Shown here in pieces: positions 36,127 through 45,797 of a stretch of 54,110 nt of DNA. This DNA comes from Anaerolineales bacterium (GTDB lineage Bacteria; Chloroflexota; Anaerolineae; Anaerolineales; E44-bin32): assembly GCA_016927115.1 (NCBI GenBank), contig JAFGNH010000136.1, positions 1 through 54,110 of the forward strand, read 5' to 3'. The position numbers and the translations under genes are program-made. Every line of letters begins with the position of its first letter. The stretch's first letter is position 1. The notes beneath the pieces were generated by a model. That model did not search any database. It was not told where the DNA came from and saw only the letters and a list, made by a program, of their open reading frames with translations.

Positions 36127-37465
36127 TTTTCTTTTTCATTTCCCTCGCCGGCACCCCTACAACCACACTGTTCTCTGCGACCTCCCTGGTTACAACCGAT
36201 CCAGCACCGGTAACAGATTTCTGCCCCAACCGAATTGGAGCGACCAGCATGGTGCCACTTCCAATAAAGGCACCAGCACCTACTTCCGTCTTATGCTTAT
36301 GCTTCCCATCAAAATTGCAGGTAACCGTCCCTGCGCCAATGTTTACATCTTCATGAATTTCAGCATCTCCAATATAGGAGAAATGTCCCATTTTAACACC
36401 GCTCTCCAACGTGCTGTTTTTCACCTCTCCGAAATTTCCCATATGCACACCCTGCTTCAGATGTGCTCCTTTCCGCAGGTGCCCAAAAGGCCCTACATCG
36501 ACATCATCTTCCAGGATCGCGTGCTCGATAACGGAGTACCGGATTTCGCAGCGGTTCCCTATGTGAGAATCACGTACAAAGGTATCCGGTCCAAGTTTCG
36601 TGTGTTCACCGATAACAGTATTCCCTTCCAAAACACATCCCGGCGCAAGAATAGTGTCCTTACCGATGGTAACATCCGCGCCGATATAGGTTCGCTCAGG
36701 ATCAATCATCGTTACTCCTGAGTGCATCCAGTGTGTGTTGATACGTATACGTATTGCTTTTTCCGCTTCTGCAAGGTGCACGCGCGTGTTCACACCAATC
36801 AATTCATCACGGGATTCTGCGATAAAAGCTGCGACTTTCCTGCCCTCAGCTACAGCCACAGCAATCAGATCTGTCAGATAGAACTCGCCGGAAACACTTC
36901 TTTTCAGAAGCGGAAGATGATCCCACAACCAGTCCGCCTGGAAGCAATAAACTCCGGGATTCAACTCCCGGATTTTTTTCTGCTCCAGAGTGGCATCTGC
37001 CTCTTCCACGATTGCAGCAACCTGATTATTCGCATCCCGCAGGATCCGGCCGAAACCCCTGGGATCCTCAGCCAAAACGGTCAACATGGAAAGGGCTGCC
37101 TGCTCCTGTTCCTGAAGTTCAATCAAACCCCGGAGTGTGTCAGCTGAGAGTAAAGGCATATCAGCATATGTAACCAGAACCAGATCGGATTTTCCTTGCA
37201 GCACTGACTCTGCCTGCTGAACAGCATGGCCGGTTCCGAGTCGTTCAGACTGTTCCACCAGCACCGCACGATCACCGACCATTTCACGAACCTGCTTTGC
37301 ATCCGGGCCGACTACCACAACCGGTTTCCTTCCACATGCTTCTGAACCCACCCGTAAAGCCCACTCAATCAGCGGTAAACCTGCGATCGAATGCAGTACC
37401 TTGGGGAGTTCACTCTGCATGCGTTTACCATGGCCGGCACCGAGAATCACCGAAGTACAAATCAT
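36119..37465 (-). CDS. glmU: Bifunctional UDP-GlcNAc pyrophosphorylase / glucosamine-1-phosphate acetyltransferase
   Basis: 448 aa. The N-terminal nucleotidyltransferase domain begins VILGAGHGKRMQSELPKVLH and contains TYADMPLL; the C-terminal left-handed beta-helix has many hexapeptide repeats (IGADVTIGKDTILAPGCVLEGNTVIGEH onward) and ends GAGSVVTREVAENSVVVGVPARE. It makes UDP-N-acetylglucosamine for peptidoglycan and other glycans. The GAG in place of the usual GLG/GAGxGTRM is conservative. AGGAGAA precedes the ATG. Confidence 0.96.
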   Translation of the reverse strand: MICTSVILGAGHGKRMQSELPKVLHSIAGLPLIEWALRVGSEACGRKPVVVVGPDAKQVREMVGDRAVLVEQSERLGTGHAVQQAESVLQGKSDLVLVTYADMPLLSADTLRGLIELQEQEQAALSMLTVLAEDPRGFGRILRDANNQVAAIVEEADATLEQKKIRELNPGVYCFQADWLWDHLPLLKRSVSGEFYLTDLIAVAVAEGRKVAAFIAESRDELIGVNTRVHLAEAEKAIRIRINTHWMHSGVTMIDPERTYIGADVTIGKDTILAPGCVLEGNTVIGEHTKLGPDTFVRDSHIGNRCEIRYSVIEHAILEDDVDVGPFGHLRKGAHLKQGVHMGNFGEVKNSTLESGVKMGHFSYIGDAEIHEDVNIGAGTVTCNFDGKHKHKTEVGAGAFIGSGTMLVAPIRLGQKSVTGAGSVVTREVAENSVVVGVPAREMKKKSD

Positions 37466-37609
37466 ACACTTCTCCTGATTTGCGTTATGAACAATATAAA
37501 GCTGTCCCTGATTCCCTTAAGTGGAAAAAGAACCTGGTTACTACTGAGGGGATCATCGGTTAAGGAGGATTCTTCGTTAGACACAGAAATCACATTCAGT
37601 CTTCTTATA

Positions 37610-37683
37610 TGGCTGGGGCGCCAGGGATCGAACCTGGATTAACGGATTCAAAGTCCGCTGTGCTGCCATTACACCACGCCCCA
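37610..37683 (-). tRNA. tRNA-Gln (anticodon UUG)
   Basis: Minus-strand cloverleaf: acceptor TGGGGCG (37677-37683) pairs with CGCCCCA (37614-37620), discriminator G at 37613 and encoded CCA at 37610-37612. The anticodon loop CTTTGAA gives UUG between stems GCGGA and TCCGT; the T arm has GGTTCGATCC. The U-G pair typical of tRNA-Gln acceptor ends is replaced by U-A. Confidence 0.95.
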
Positions 37684-37745
37684 TCGTACCTCTTGTCATT
37701 TGGTTCAAGATTGTAACATACCCATGAAAATGGGAGTAGACCATT

Positions 37746-38762
37746 TCAGGTCCGGGTTTCATCATCCGAAAGATCATCCTGTATCAGACCGATCTGCCTT
37801 GCTTCTTCATAGGAAATTGTATCGCTATCTGTCTGGGTGGGAGAAGAAGGTTTGTTTTCCATAACGCCCCAGAAACGCGCGGCATCTACAACAGCTTCCG
37901 GATCGACAGGAGCTTCTTTTAGTTCCACCGGAAGGATATCGGGGTCTTGATCAGAAACGGTTTCAGCCAGGGTGTCCTGCGTTGAAAAAACAGAAAGCAG
38001 CTGCGAGAAAGTCTTTCGGGCATGGCGGGCAACAGATCCGACCTGGCCATAATCGGCTTCCTGAGGAACACCAATCAACAGGGAAGTATCAAAACCAGCA
38101 CTAACCAGATACAGGCTAATATCACTGCCGGAAAAGTAGTGTATATTCCAAGGAGTTGACGCCCCCAGAGCCGCACTTAACCGGATGCTGACCCGTCCAG
38201 CATCGACAAGCAAGGGCTTTAGAATATCAAAATTTGTATTGCCGACTTCCCCGACAGAGGCCAGCGGTTCCGCATCAGCACCAGCCAGAAGAACAAATAC
38301 TGCCCCGGTTGTTTTCTGTAGCTCCTGAAGAAACGGTATGACTTTTTTCCTCTGCTCCTGGCGTACTATCTCTTCCCGGACTTCCTTCTCCTGCAGGGTG
38401 ACAACCCGATCCACTATCTCCAGGAAGGCATTGGTATGAATTGGCTTTGTCATAAAAGCAACCACACCAAGTTCCTGAGCTTTATCGCGCACGATTTCAG
38501 ATGGGTGTGCGGTAATCATAATCGCTCGAGCCATGGGATTCTGCTTCCGCACGATCTTGAGGAGTTCCAGGCCGGAAATCCCGGGAAGCCTTAGATCAGA
38601 AACAACCAGATCTACAGCCGCTTTTCCTAGCTCCAGCAAAGCCTCTTCGCCGGAAGGCACATCAATAACTTCATACGCTCTTCCGGAAAGTTCAAGGCTT
38701 GAGCGAAACATGCGGGCAATCTGGCGATCATCATCTACGAGTAAAATTCTGGGTTTTTTCAT
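37746..38762 (-). CDS. Response regulator with C-terminal roadblock/LC7-like domain
   Basis: 338 aa. Residues 1-125 are a canonical receiver: LLVDDD acidic pocket, acceptor Asp in LVVSDLRLPGISG, MITAH, and the Lys in FMTKPIH. After a charged helix (VREEIVRQEQRKK), about 150-270 look like a roadblock/LC7 fold (LQELQKTTGAVFVLL, GNTNFDILKPLL, YFSGSDISLYLVSAG, LLIGVPQEADYG, VARHARKTF), a domain that in other bacteria controls small Ras-like GTPases. The tail (280-338) is acidic and probably disordered. No kinase or GTPase is adjacent. No DNA-binding domain, so output is likely protein-protein. Confidence 0.85.
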   Translation of the reverse strand: MKKPRILLVDDDRQIARMFRSSLELSGRAYEVIDVPSGEEALLELGKAAVDLVVSDLRLPGISGLELLKIVRKQNPMARAIMITAHPSEIVRDKAQELGVVAFMTKPIHTNAFLEIVDRVVTLQEKEVREEIVRQEQRKKVIPFLQELQKTTGAVFVLLAGADAEPLASVGEVGNTNFDILKPLLVDAGRVSIRLSAALGASTPWNIHYFSGSDISLYLVSAGFDTSLLIGVPQEADYGQVGSVARHARKTFSQLLSVFSTQDTLAETVSDQDPDILPVELKEAPVDPEAVVDAARFWGVMENKPSSPTQTDSDTISYEEARQIGLIQDDLSDDETRT

Positions 38763-38787
38763 CGCTCTCGTAGATTATTCTACCAGT

Positions 38788-39783
38788 CTATTGGGTCAAC
38801 CAACAAGCTGTCCAATGGTCCTTTTGTACTTCTATAAAACGTGGTTGCTTGCTGGAGCAGATATCCATCACAGCAGGGCAGCGCGGATGGAAACGGCAGC
38901 CTGAAGGAGGATTCAGAGGGCTGGGCACATCACCGGACAGAATCACTCGTTTGCGACGCGCATGAGGATCCGGTATTGGAATAGCAGACATCAGTGCCTG
39001 GGTATACGGATGCTTTGGATTCGCAAAAAGGTGTTCGCGCGGTGCCATTTCAACTATTTTTCCCAGATACATTACCGCTATACGATCTGAGATGTGTTCA
39101 ATGACACTCATGTTGTGTGCAATAAAAAGATAAGTTAGTCCGAATTCAGCCTGAAGGTCTTTCAGGATATTCAGCACCTGCGACTGGATCGAGACATCCA
39201 ATGCCGAGACAGGTTCATCCGCCACAATAAACTGTGGATTAAGCGCAATGGCACGAGCGATGCCAATCCGCTGCCGCTGCCCTCCGGAGAACTCATGAGG
39301 ATAACGCCGTGCATGGTATTCTTCCAGCCCCACCTTTCGCAGCATTTTGATGATAATTTCGTTACGGTCACGCAGATTCTTCTTTTCATGAATTCGGAGG
39401 CCTTCCCCGATAGATTCACCTACAGTCATACGGGGATCAAGCGAAGAGTACGGATCCTGGAATATGATTTGCAGATCTCGCCGCTTCTGTTTCAGTTCTT
39501 TATTGGAAAGCAATACCAGATCGGTTTTGTCAAACCACACCTCACCGCTGGTCGGTTCCAGGAGCCGTAAAATGGTTCGGCCTACGGTGGTCTTCCCACA
39601 ACCCGATTCCCCCACAAGCCCCAGTGTTTCTCCCTTCTTGATCGTAAAGCTGACGTCATCCACTGCCTGAACCCAGTTCACCACCCTTTGAAAAACACCG
39701 CCGCGAACCGGAAAATATTTCACCAGATTGCGTACTTCAAGAAAATCCAGTGTGTTGTCCAATACCTGTGGTTTTTCCGCCAT
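38788..39783 (-). CDS. Peptide ABC transporter ATP-binding protein (OppF/DppF type), operon 2
   Basis: 331 aa. Walker [11 protein letters not shown]-loop [12 protein letters not shown], signature [15 protein letters not shown], Walker [16 protein letters not shown]-loop IAHNMS. The C-terminal oligopeptide-transporter extension has the cysteine-rich [15 protein letters not shown] typical of OppF/DppF. It powers peptide import with a partner ATPase (39837-40844). ATG 39783 is chosen for GAGGGAAAT; another ATG ten codons earlier lacks a ribosome binding site. No permease lies in this operon, so it may serve the permease of operon 1 or one elsewhere. Confidence 0.93.
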   Translation of the reverse strand: MAEKPQVLDNTLDFLEVRNLVKYFPVRGGVFQRVVNWVQAVDDVSFTIKKGETLGLVGESGCGKTTVGRTILRLLEPTSGEVWFDKTDLVLLSNKELKQKRRDLQIIFQDPYSSLDPRMTVGESIGEGLRIHEKKNLRDRNEIIIKMLRKVGLEEYHARRYPHEFSGGQRQRIGIARAIALNPQFIVADEPVSALDVSIQSQVLNILKDLQAEFGLTYLFIAHNMSVIEHISDRIAVMYLGKIVEMAPREHLFANPKHPYTQALMSAIPIPDPHARRKRVILSGDVPSPLNPPSGCRFHPRCPAVMDICSSKQPRFIEVQKDHWTACWLTQ

Positions 39784-39836
39784 ATTTCCCTCGTTAATCT
39801 GTAACTCCGGCATTTGTAGCCCGGCCAGAAATCGTT

Positions 39837-40844
39837 TCAGGATTGTTGTTCCTGGTATAACCAGCAGCGTACCAGGTGTCCTTTTCGAGTCGGAAGCAGG
39901 TCCGGTTCACGCTGGGTGCAGATCGCCATCTTGCGCACTACTCTTTCCCGACAGCGAGGAGCAAACCGACAGCCCGGGGGCAAATTGATCAGATTGGGAA
40001 CAGTGCCCGGAATGACATCCAGACGGTCCCGTACCTCTCCCAGGCGTGGAATAGATCCCATCAAGCCGCGCGTATATGGATGAAGAGGCTCATCAAAAAG
40101 ATCATCCACCGCAGCCTGCTCTACTATTCTACCGGCATACATTACTGCCACGCGATCCGCCATTTCCGCCACAACGCCCAGATCGTGTGTGATCAGGATA
40201 ACTGATGTATTCCAGCGGGTGGAAAGATTACGGAGAAGATCCAGGATCTGTGCCTGAATGGTGACATCCAGCGCAGTGGTTGGTTCATCCGCAATCAGCA
40301 GCTGTGGATTGAGAGCCAGCGCCATCGCGATCATCACCCGCTGCGCCTGCCCACCGGAAACCTCATGTGCATAGCTCGCAGCCCTGGCTTCAGGATCAGG
40401 AATGCCGACCAATTTAAGCAGTTCCACAGCCTGGCAGGCTGCGTCTTCCTTACTCATTCCCTGGTGGATCTCCAGTACCTCCGCAACCTGATTCCCAACG
40501 GTAAATACCGGGTTCAGGCTGGATAGCGGCTGCTGGAAAATCATTGAAAGCCTGCTGCCTCGAAGGTGTATGAGATCCTTTTGAGGCGTCTCAAGCATTG
40601 GAATTCCATCAAAAGTAACTTTTCCACCGACGATTCTTCCGGGAGTCTCAATCAAACGCAGGATTGAAAGCGCCGTGACAGATTTTCCACAACCGGATTC
40701 ACCCACCAATCCAAATACTTCACCTCGGTTCACATGAAAAGCCACGCCGTCAACTGCCTTGACGATACCGTCCTCGGTATAAAAATAGGTCCGTAATCCT
40801 TCTACCTGCAGCAAGGGTTGTGTATCCAAGAAGTTGGCCTGCAC
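39837..40844 (-). CDS. Peptide ABC transporter ATP-binding protein (OppD/DppD type), operon 2
   Basis: 335 aa. Walker [22 protein letters not shown], signature [15 protein letters not shown], Walker [21 protein letters not shown], and the C-terminal cysteines in [12 protein letters not shown]. The GTG at 40844 is favoured: AGGAGG lies seven bases upstream and the gene then starts 37 bases after the lipoprotein stop, whereas the long frame would overlap that gene by about 128 bases. Partner of the OppF-type gene downstream. It differs from its counterpart at 46811-47815 (different signature), so it is a separate duplicate, not a recent copy. Confidence 0.92.
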   Translation of the reverse strand: MQANFLDTQPLLQVEGLRTYFYTEDGIVKAVDGVAFHVNRGEVFGLVGESGCGKSVTALSILRLIETPGRIVGGKVTFDGIPMLETPQKDLIHLRGSRLSMIFQQPLSSLNPVFTVGNQVAEVLEIHQGMSKEDAACQAVELLKLVGIPDPEARAASYAHEVSGGQAQRVMIAMALALNPQLLIADEPTTALDVTIQAQILDLLRNLSTRWNTSVILITHDLGVVAEMADRVAVMYAGRIVEQAAVDDLFDEPLHPYTRGLMGSIPRLGEVRDRLDVIPGTVPNLINLPPGCRFAPRCRERVVRKMAICTQREPDLLPTRKGHLVRCWLYQEQQS

Positions 40845-40881
40845 CGATTCTCCTCCTGACATCCAGACACGAGAACTTGTA

Positions 40882-41439
40882 TCAGCTTTCATTAAAGATG
40901 CTCTGTCGAATGATCTGATCCATAAAAAACCATTCCTTCTCCCAAACCTGTTGTGGAGCTGATGCAATAAAATAATACACTGCTTGATTATCAAGGCGTA
41001 CCATTTCAATTCGGCCTTTCAACGTGTTATCTTCTGCAGTGCTTTCAAAATCAACCATCAAACCCTGGAATCCGTTTATCCCTGTCTCATTAATCGGTGT
41101 GACAAGCTTATATCCTTCACGGATCGGCCCATTTGACAGGAAATGGTCCATTAGTTCTGAAAGTGACTCGGTTGAGTCAGCGGGAGCATCGCGATACACA
41201 GTCAGAGAAGGACCGGGTTTGTCTTCATTCATAACTTCCACAGGCGCAAATACCAGAATTCCGGTTTCCACAATACGGGCTTCCCAACCCTGGGGATACA
41301 GGGTCTGGAACGCCTTTGTTTCATCGAACCGCACAAACTGGACCGTTTCCGCAGCCTGCTCCCTGGCAGTATCCAAACCGCATCCTGTGATCGTTAATCC
41401 ATGAATAACACAGAAAAGCAAAACCAGAAGTTTTCTCAT
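40882..41439 (-). CDS. Predicted lipoprotein, unknown function
   Basis: 185 aa. The N-terminus MRKLLVLLFCVIHGLTITGC is a signal peptide with an ITGC lipobox. The mature part is a mixed alpha/beta domain with YPQGWEARIVETGILVFAP, then SLSELMDHFLSNGP, GFQGLMVDFES and VYYFIASAP, resembling the PsbP/DUF-like folds often seen in bacterial lipoproteins; I cannot name it more closely. ATG 41439 has GAGG six bases upstream. It heads an operon with two peptide-transport ATPases and may assist substrate capture (inference). Confidence 0.8.
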   Translation of the reverse strand: MRKLLVLLFCVIHGLTITGCGLDTAREQAAETVQFVRFDETKAFQTLYPQGWEARIVETGILVFAPVEVMNEDKPGPSLTVYRDAPADSTESLSELMDHFLSNGPIREGYKLVTPINETGINGFQGLMVDFESTAEDNTLKGRIEMVRLDNQAVYYFIASAPQQVWEKEWFFMDQIIRQSIFNES

Positions 41440-41451
41440 GGAAATCCTCAT

Positions 41452-41768
41452 CTCTGTTTGTTTTACTCCTCAGCAGGACGATACGTTCAATTTCAACGCT
41501 ATGTTAAACTCACCAGCGGGGAGAATTGTAAACCGCTTTTCCCCGACAAGCCTTCAAATCCTCCTGCTCCACAGCAATTCACCAGAGTTGCAGCGCCCCT
41601 ACAATAATTAATAAACAGACTCCGAAACCTGGAGGTTTCGGGCTCCAGTGATCAACGGTGGTACAGTTGCTTTCCTTGTCTTAGAGATCAGGTTTTAATC
41701 AGCAGATTAAAGTAAAAGAACCTTCCAAACAGGAAGGTTCTTTAGAATTTTATGATTTACCTGAGAGG
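41452..41768. other. Intergenic region between the two ABC operons
   Basis: Contains the operon 1 terminator (41715-41743), a perfect 8-bp hairpin CCGAAACC-TGGA-GGTTTCGG (41622-41641), and, presumably, the promoter of the lipoprotein-oppDF operon, which I could not place. No gene. Confidence 0.55.
41715..41743 (-). terminator. Intrinsic terminator of peptide transporter operon 1
   Basis: AAAGAACCTTCC pairs with GGAAGGTTCTTT around a 5-base loop. It starts about 25 bases beyond the oppC stop; the minus-strand stem itself ends in TTTT. Confidence 0.88.
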
Positions 41769-42707
41769 TCAGTCACGCCCTCGCATGGTTGGGTCAAGAG
41801 CATCGCGGAGGCCATCGCCCAGGAAATTGAAAGCTATCATTGTGATGGTAATTGCTAATCCGGGAAACACAGCCAGATGTGGTGAAGTCCGCATCGCCCG
41901 CCAACCCTCAGAGAGCATCTGACCCCAGCTCGGTGTTGGTGGTTTCACACCAAGACCGATAAAACTCAATGTTGATTCAGTGAGGATCAGGCCGGGGATT
42001 TGCAGCGTCATCCAGATCACCACCGGTCCAAGGCTGTTCGGCAGCAGATGGCGTGAAATAATCCTGCGCGGGGTAGCGCCCAGCGCCCGAGCAGCTTCCA
42101 CAAATTCCTGCTCGCGCAGTGACAGAAACTGGCCGCGCACCAGACGAGCAACATTCAACCAGCTTACTATACCCAATCCAATAAACATGGCCCCCATGAT
42201 GGCTGCTGTACTTGAGTTAGGAGGCACAATCAACATCATCAGGATCAGAAACAGCATGGTCGGGAAGCCATACATCAAATCGACAAACCGCATCATCAAG
42301 TCGTCGATGATTCCTCCAAAGTAGCCCGATATGGCTCCGTACGTAACCCCGATAAACAGCGCAGTCAGCGAGCCGACAAAAGCAACGCCGAGAGAAACCT
42401 GGGCACCATAGACTATACGGGTAAATACGTCGCGTCCCAGTTTATCTGTACCGAACCAGTGCTCGGACATGGGGCCTTCACGCGTATAATCAAAATCTGT
42501 TTCATCCCGGCCATACGGCATAATCGCAAAGGCAAAAATCGAGCTTATTGTCAGTACTACAACATAGATAAGTGCGATCATAGCCATTTTATTTTTTCGC
42601 AGGCGGCGCCAGGTATCCTCCCACATGCTGATTTCTTTATGCTCCAGAAGCTGGCGATCAGCAAGGTCTCCCTTGGGCTCCAGCAAACTCGTTGTATCAA
42701 ATGTCAT
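41769..42707 (-). CDS. Peptide ABC transporter permease (OppC/DppC type)
   Basis: 312 aa. A typical OppC N-terminal extension (EISMWEDTWRRLRKNKMAMIALIYV) precedes helix 1; the EAA loop is EFVEAARALGATPRRIISRHLLPNSLGPVVI and the protein ends FNFLGDGLRDALDPTM. It forms the membrane channel with OppB. ATG 42707 after GGAGTGTTTG; the frame also opens one codon earlier with TTG. Last gene of operon 1. Confidence 0.95.
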   Translation of the reverse strand: MTFDTTSLLEPKGDLADRQLLEHKEISMWEDTWRRLRKNKMAMIALIYVVVLTISSIFAFAIMPYGRDETDFDYTREGPMSEHWFGTDKLGRDVFTRIVYGAQVSLGVAFVGSLTALFIGVTYGAISGYFGGIIDDLMMRFVDLMYGFPTMLFLILMMLIVPPNSSTAAIMGAMFIGLGIVSWLNVARLVRGQFLSLREQEFVEAARALGATPRRIISRHLLPNSLGPVVIWMTLQIPGLILTESTLSFIGLGVKPPTPSWGQMLSEGWRAMRTSPHLAVFPGLAITITMIAFNFLGDGLRDALDPTMRGRD

Positions 42708-42751
42708 CAAACACTCCTCATCGAAGTTCCTGTTTTTTTAGTCCAGCAGTA

Positions 42752-43711
42752 TCACTGATACCGAATTCTGGGATCCAGGAATGCATACATAATATCGACT
42801 ATCAGGTTAGCCACCACGAGAACAATCGAATACAGCAGAATGGTAGCCATGATCAATGAATAATCACGGTCCGTGACTGCGGTAATGAAAAACTTACCGA
42901 TCCCGGGAATAGCAAAGACCAGTTCGACAAAGAAGGTACCTGTCAGCCAGGCAGCCAGCATGGGACCCAGCACCGTAACGACCGGAATCAACGAGTTTGG
43001 CAATGCGTGGCGCACCATCACCATGCGTTCGCGCAAACCCTTTGCCCGCGCGGTACGAATGTAGTCCTGGCCCAGTGTTTCCAGCATACTTGCGCGCGTC
43101 AGGCGGGCAATAATCGCCATACCACCGGTTCCAAGTGTAATAATCGGCATGACAGCTTGCTGCCATGTGCCCCAACCGTAAACAGGGAGCCAACTCAGGG
43201 TCAACGAAAACAACAGGATCAGCATCAAGCCCAGTACGAAGTTGGGAATTGAGACACCCAGTGTGGAAATAAACATGGCAATGTGGTCAGGGGGTTTGTT
43301 ACGGAAGAGTGCCGAGACGATACCCATTGGGATTCCAACCACCACGGCCAGCAAGAAAGAGAAGAAGCCGACTTCTGCCGAAATCATCACCGGGGTACTG
43401 AAAGGAGCTTCCCAGAAATCGATCCCAAACAGAAGCTGATTGGTTGTGAAGTCAACCTGCCGCAGCGAAGGGCCGAAATCAAAATGAAAGAGCAGATTGG
43501 CCATGTAGTTGAAATATTGCTCTACAGGAGGTTTATCCAGGCCGTATTTAGCTTCCAACTTAGCCTGAACTTCGGGTGGTCGTGGCCGGCCACCAGCATC
43601 TGCGCTGAACGGTCCGCCTGGAACCAGCTGCATGAAAGTGAAGGTCACCACAGAGATCAGGAAGACAACAATGATAGACCGAATCACCCTGTTAAAAATA
43701 AATCGAATCAA
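42752..43711 (-). CDS. Peptide ABC transporter permease (OppB/DppB type)
   Basis: 319 aa. Signature segments: RFIFNRVIRSIIVVFLISVVTFTFMQLVPGGPF at the N-terminus, LEAKYGLDKPPVEQYFNYMANLL, and the EAA loop DYIRTARAKGLRERMVMVRHALPNSLIPVVT. The TTG at 43711 has GGAGG five bases upstream, better than the first TTG at 43732. It pairs with OppC. Confidence 0.95.
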   Translation of the reverse strand: MIRFIFNRVIRSIIVVFLISVVTFTFMQLVPGGPFSADAGGRPRPPEVQAKLEAKYGLDKPPVEQYFNYMANLLFHFDFGPSLRQVDFTTNQLLFGIDFWEAPFSTPVMISAEVGFFSFLLAVVVGIPMGIVSALFRNKPPDHIAMFISTLGVSIPNFVLGLMLILLFSLTLSWLPVYGWGTWQQAVMPIITLGTGGMAIIARLTRASMLETLGQDYIRTARAKGLRERMVMVRHALPNSLIPVVTVLGPMLAAWLTGTFFVELVFAIPGIGKFFITAVTDRDYSLIMATILLYSIVLVVANLIVDIMYAFLDPRIRYQ

Positions 43712-43804
43712 CGGAGCCTCCTTCGATTTCAAACTTGATCAGTCAATAAGATAAGAAATTAGAAGTGCCGTACATAAAAATAAAAAAGAATAATGACTGA
43801 AAAT

Positions 43805-43832
43805 CTGGCTGTGCGGAAATCCGCACAGCCAG
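43805..43832 (-). terminator. Hairpin between the binding protein and the permeases
   Basis: CTGGCTGTGCGG and CCGCACAGCCAG form a 12-bp perfect stem with a 4-base loop; on the minus strand ATTTTC and, farther on, TTCTTTTTTATTT follow. It probably ends most transcripts after the binding protein gene, leaving the permeases at a lower level through read-through or a separate promoter. Confidence 0.88.
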
Positions 43833-43853
43833 GGTTGTTCTGATTACTACAAA

Positions 43854-45650
43854 CTAGAAGCCGCCTCCGCCAATGGCGTTGCACTCCTCGAGTGTATCGA
43901 GGTAGGTCGCCCATTCGACGTTAACTGTGCGGACATCAATACCCAGGTTCTCTTCCCACATGGCCTCAACGCCTTCGAGGAGGTCCTGGTTCGCGCCGCC
44001 CTTGTTGTACCACAGTTCGACGACGATATCGCCGGCATCTTCAATGCCTTCAGCTGCCATGTAGGCTGCCAGGTGTTCCTGTGCCTTTGCGACATCAAAA
44101 CCAAAGCCAACATCGTAGCCCTGGTGTCCAGGGATCTCAACCGGAATAACGCCCTGGTAATCAGCTCGCCACGGCATTTCGGCGACGTTGTCGATCAGAG
44201 TGCGGCGGTCCACTGCATAAACGAGGGCCTTTCGCATGTCAACATTGTCGGTCGGGGCTGCCATGGTGTTCAGAGCCAGGTAGTAGGTGCCAGGTCGAGG
44301 TGTTACAAGGAATTCCTCGGTGTCAACCAGTCGGGGGGTATCCTCGGACGGGAAACCAGCGCTGCCGATCCAATCCAGTTCGCCATTCTCAAATGCTGCA
44401 AGTGAGGTGGCCGGTTCACTGATGATGGAAACCTCGATGGTATCGAGTGCAACATTAGCTACATCCCAGTAATTTTCATTCTTGGTCAGAACAAGGTTTG
44501 CACCCGGATTGTGCTCGGTGAGCACGTAGGCACCGTTGCCTACAAAGTTGCCAGCCTGGGTCCAGGAATCTGGATTGGCTTCAATTACGTCCAGGCGGAC
44601 GGGATGGAAGGTGCTGAATGCAAGAATGCTGTCGAAGTAGGACAGAGCACCAGTCAGAGTAACGGTGAAGGTGTAGTCATCAATTACGGCCAGGCCGCTG
44701 ATGTCGTCAACCTCGCCTGCGTTGTATTCAACAGCGTCAACCACATCGAACATGACGTATGCATAGTCATTGGCCATGTCGGGGCTGAGCAGGCGCTTGA
44801 TGCCGTCCACAAAGTGCTGTGCAACGACGGGCTCGCCATCGGACCATTTTGCATCCTGGCGCAGGTGGATTGTGTAGGTTGCGCCATCTTCGGAAACATC
44901 GTAGCTCTCGGCTGCCAGCGGCTCAATGAAGCCATCCGCATTGAAGCGGTAGGGGGCATCCATCAGCTGGTAGATGATGAAGGAAGATGTTGTGTCGGTG
45001 GACTGCTGAGGATCCAGGGTAGGAACAGCGGTGCCGACAGTGGTGCGCATGGTTGTGGAGCCTTCAATAGCCCAGTCAGCCATTCGAGCTGCACCAAAGG
45101 GCGGGAACAGGTAGCTTACATTGGTGTGGACAAGTGTGGTGGTGTCATAGGCCATAAGCGGCAGAACCATGACAACCTCTTCCACGATGATGTCCTCGGC
45201 CTGCTGCCATAGTCCTGCACGCACTTCCGCATCGGTCTCGGTATAGGCCTGGCTCACCAGGTCTTCAAAACGAGCGGCGGCGTCAGGATTGGTAAGCTGC
45301 CAGAAGGTGTACTGGAAGTCGGAAGTGGCGCCGAACACGGTGTCAACCATGTTGCCGGCATCCGCCCAGTCCATCACCCAACCCATCCGGTAGGCGTTGT
45401 AGGAGCACTGCTCTTTTCCCATGTCGCCAAGTTCACCCTGAAGGGATTCAAGTTCGGACTGCAGAGCTGCAATTTCGTCTTCACTTGCAGCGGCTGCTTC
45501 AGCCTCGGTAAGGGCTGCTTCAAGTTCAGCGATGCGGGCTTCGGCTTCTGCGTCAACCGCAGGTGCTTCCGTTCCGCCACCGCAGGCTGCCAACGCTAAC
45601 GAGGCAACCATTACTACTGCTAACAGGACATGCCATCTCTTCTTTGGCAT
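43854..45650 (-). CDS. Peptide ABC transporter substrate-binding lipoprotein (family 5), apparently circularly permuted
   Basis: 598 aa. Signal peptide with lipobox LAAC (Cys23), then a charged coiled coil (33-78). What follows is out of normal order: residues 82-197 (YRMGWVMDWADAGNMVDTVF ... ETDAEVRAGLWQQAEDIIVEEVVMVLPLMAYD ... VSYLFPPFG) correspond to the C-terminal lobe of SBP_bac_5 proteins such as DppA. Residues 198-598 are the normal N-terminal and middle parts (TLDPQQSTDTTSSFIIYQL, LRQDAKWSDGEPVVAQHFV, GNGAYVLTEHNPG, VDMRKALVYAVDRRTLI, VEWATYLDTLEE), and the protein stops where the C-lobe would normally begin. The frame is intact, AGGAG precedes ATG 45650 and a terminator follows, so it is an orderly gene. 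It should bind peptides for the permeases below. The permutation is my alignment by eye. Confidence 0.88.
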   Translation of the reverse strand: MPKKRWHVLLAVVMVASLALAACGGGTEAPAVDAEAEARIAELEAALTEAEAAAASEDEIAALQSELESLQGELGDMGKEQCSYNAYRMGWVMDWADAGNMVDTVFGATSDFQYTFWQLTNPDAAARFEDLVSQAYTETDAEVRAGLWQQAEDIIVEEVVMVLPLMAYDTTTLVHTNVSYLFPPFGAARMADWAIEGSTTMRTTVGTAVPTLDPQQSTDTTSSFIIYQLMDAPYRFNADGFIEPLAAESYDVSEDGATYTIHLRQDAKWSDGEPVVAQHFVDGIKRLLSPDMANDYAYVMFDVVDAVEYNAGEVDDISGLAVIDDYTFTVTLTGALSYFDSILAFSTFHPVRLDVIEANPDSWTQAGNFVGNGAYVLTEHNPGANLVLTKNENYWDVANVALDTIEVSIISEPATSLAAFENGELDWIGSAGFPSEDTPRLVDTEEFLVTPRPGTYYLALNTMAAPTDNVDMRKALVYAVDRRTLIDNVAEMPWRADYQGVIPVEIPGHQGYDVGFGFDVAKAQEHLAAYMAAEGIEDAGDIVVELWYNKGGANQDLLEGVEAMWEENLGIDVRTVNVEWATYLDTLEECNAIGGGGF

Positions 45651-45797
45651 TACTAACTCTCCTCTCAAATTTGGAATTAGGGGTTCCTCTTTCTTTCGGA
45701 TCGACAGATTCGCCCCGATACTGAAACGTGACCGCTCGATACACTCACCTCCTTTTCACCTGGTGAACTTTCAGTGCTTCACCAGTTTAAGTGCTTA

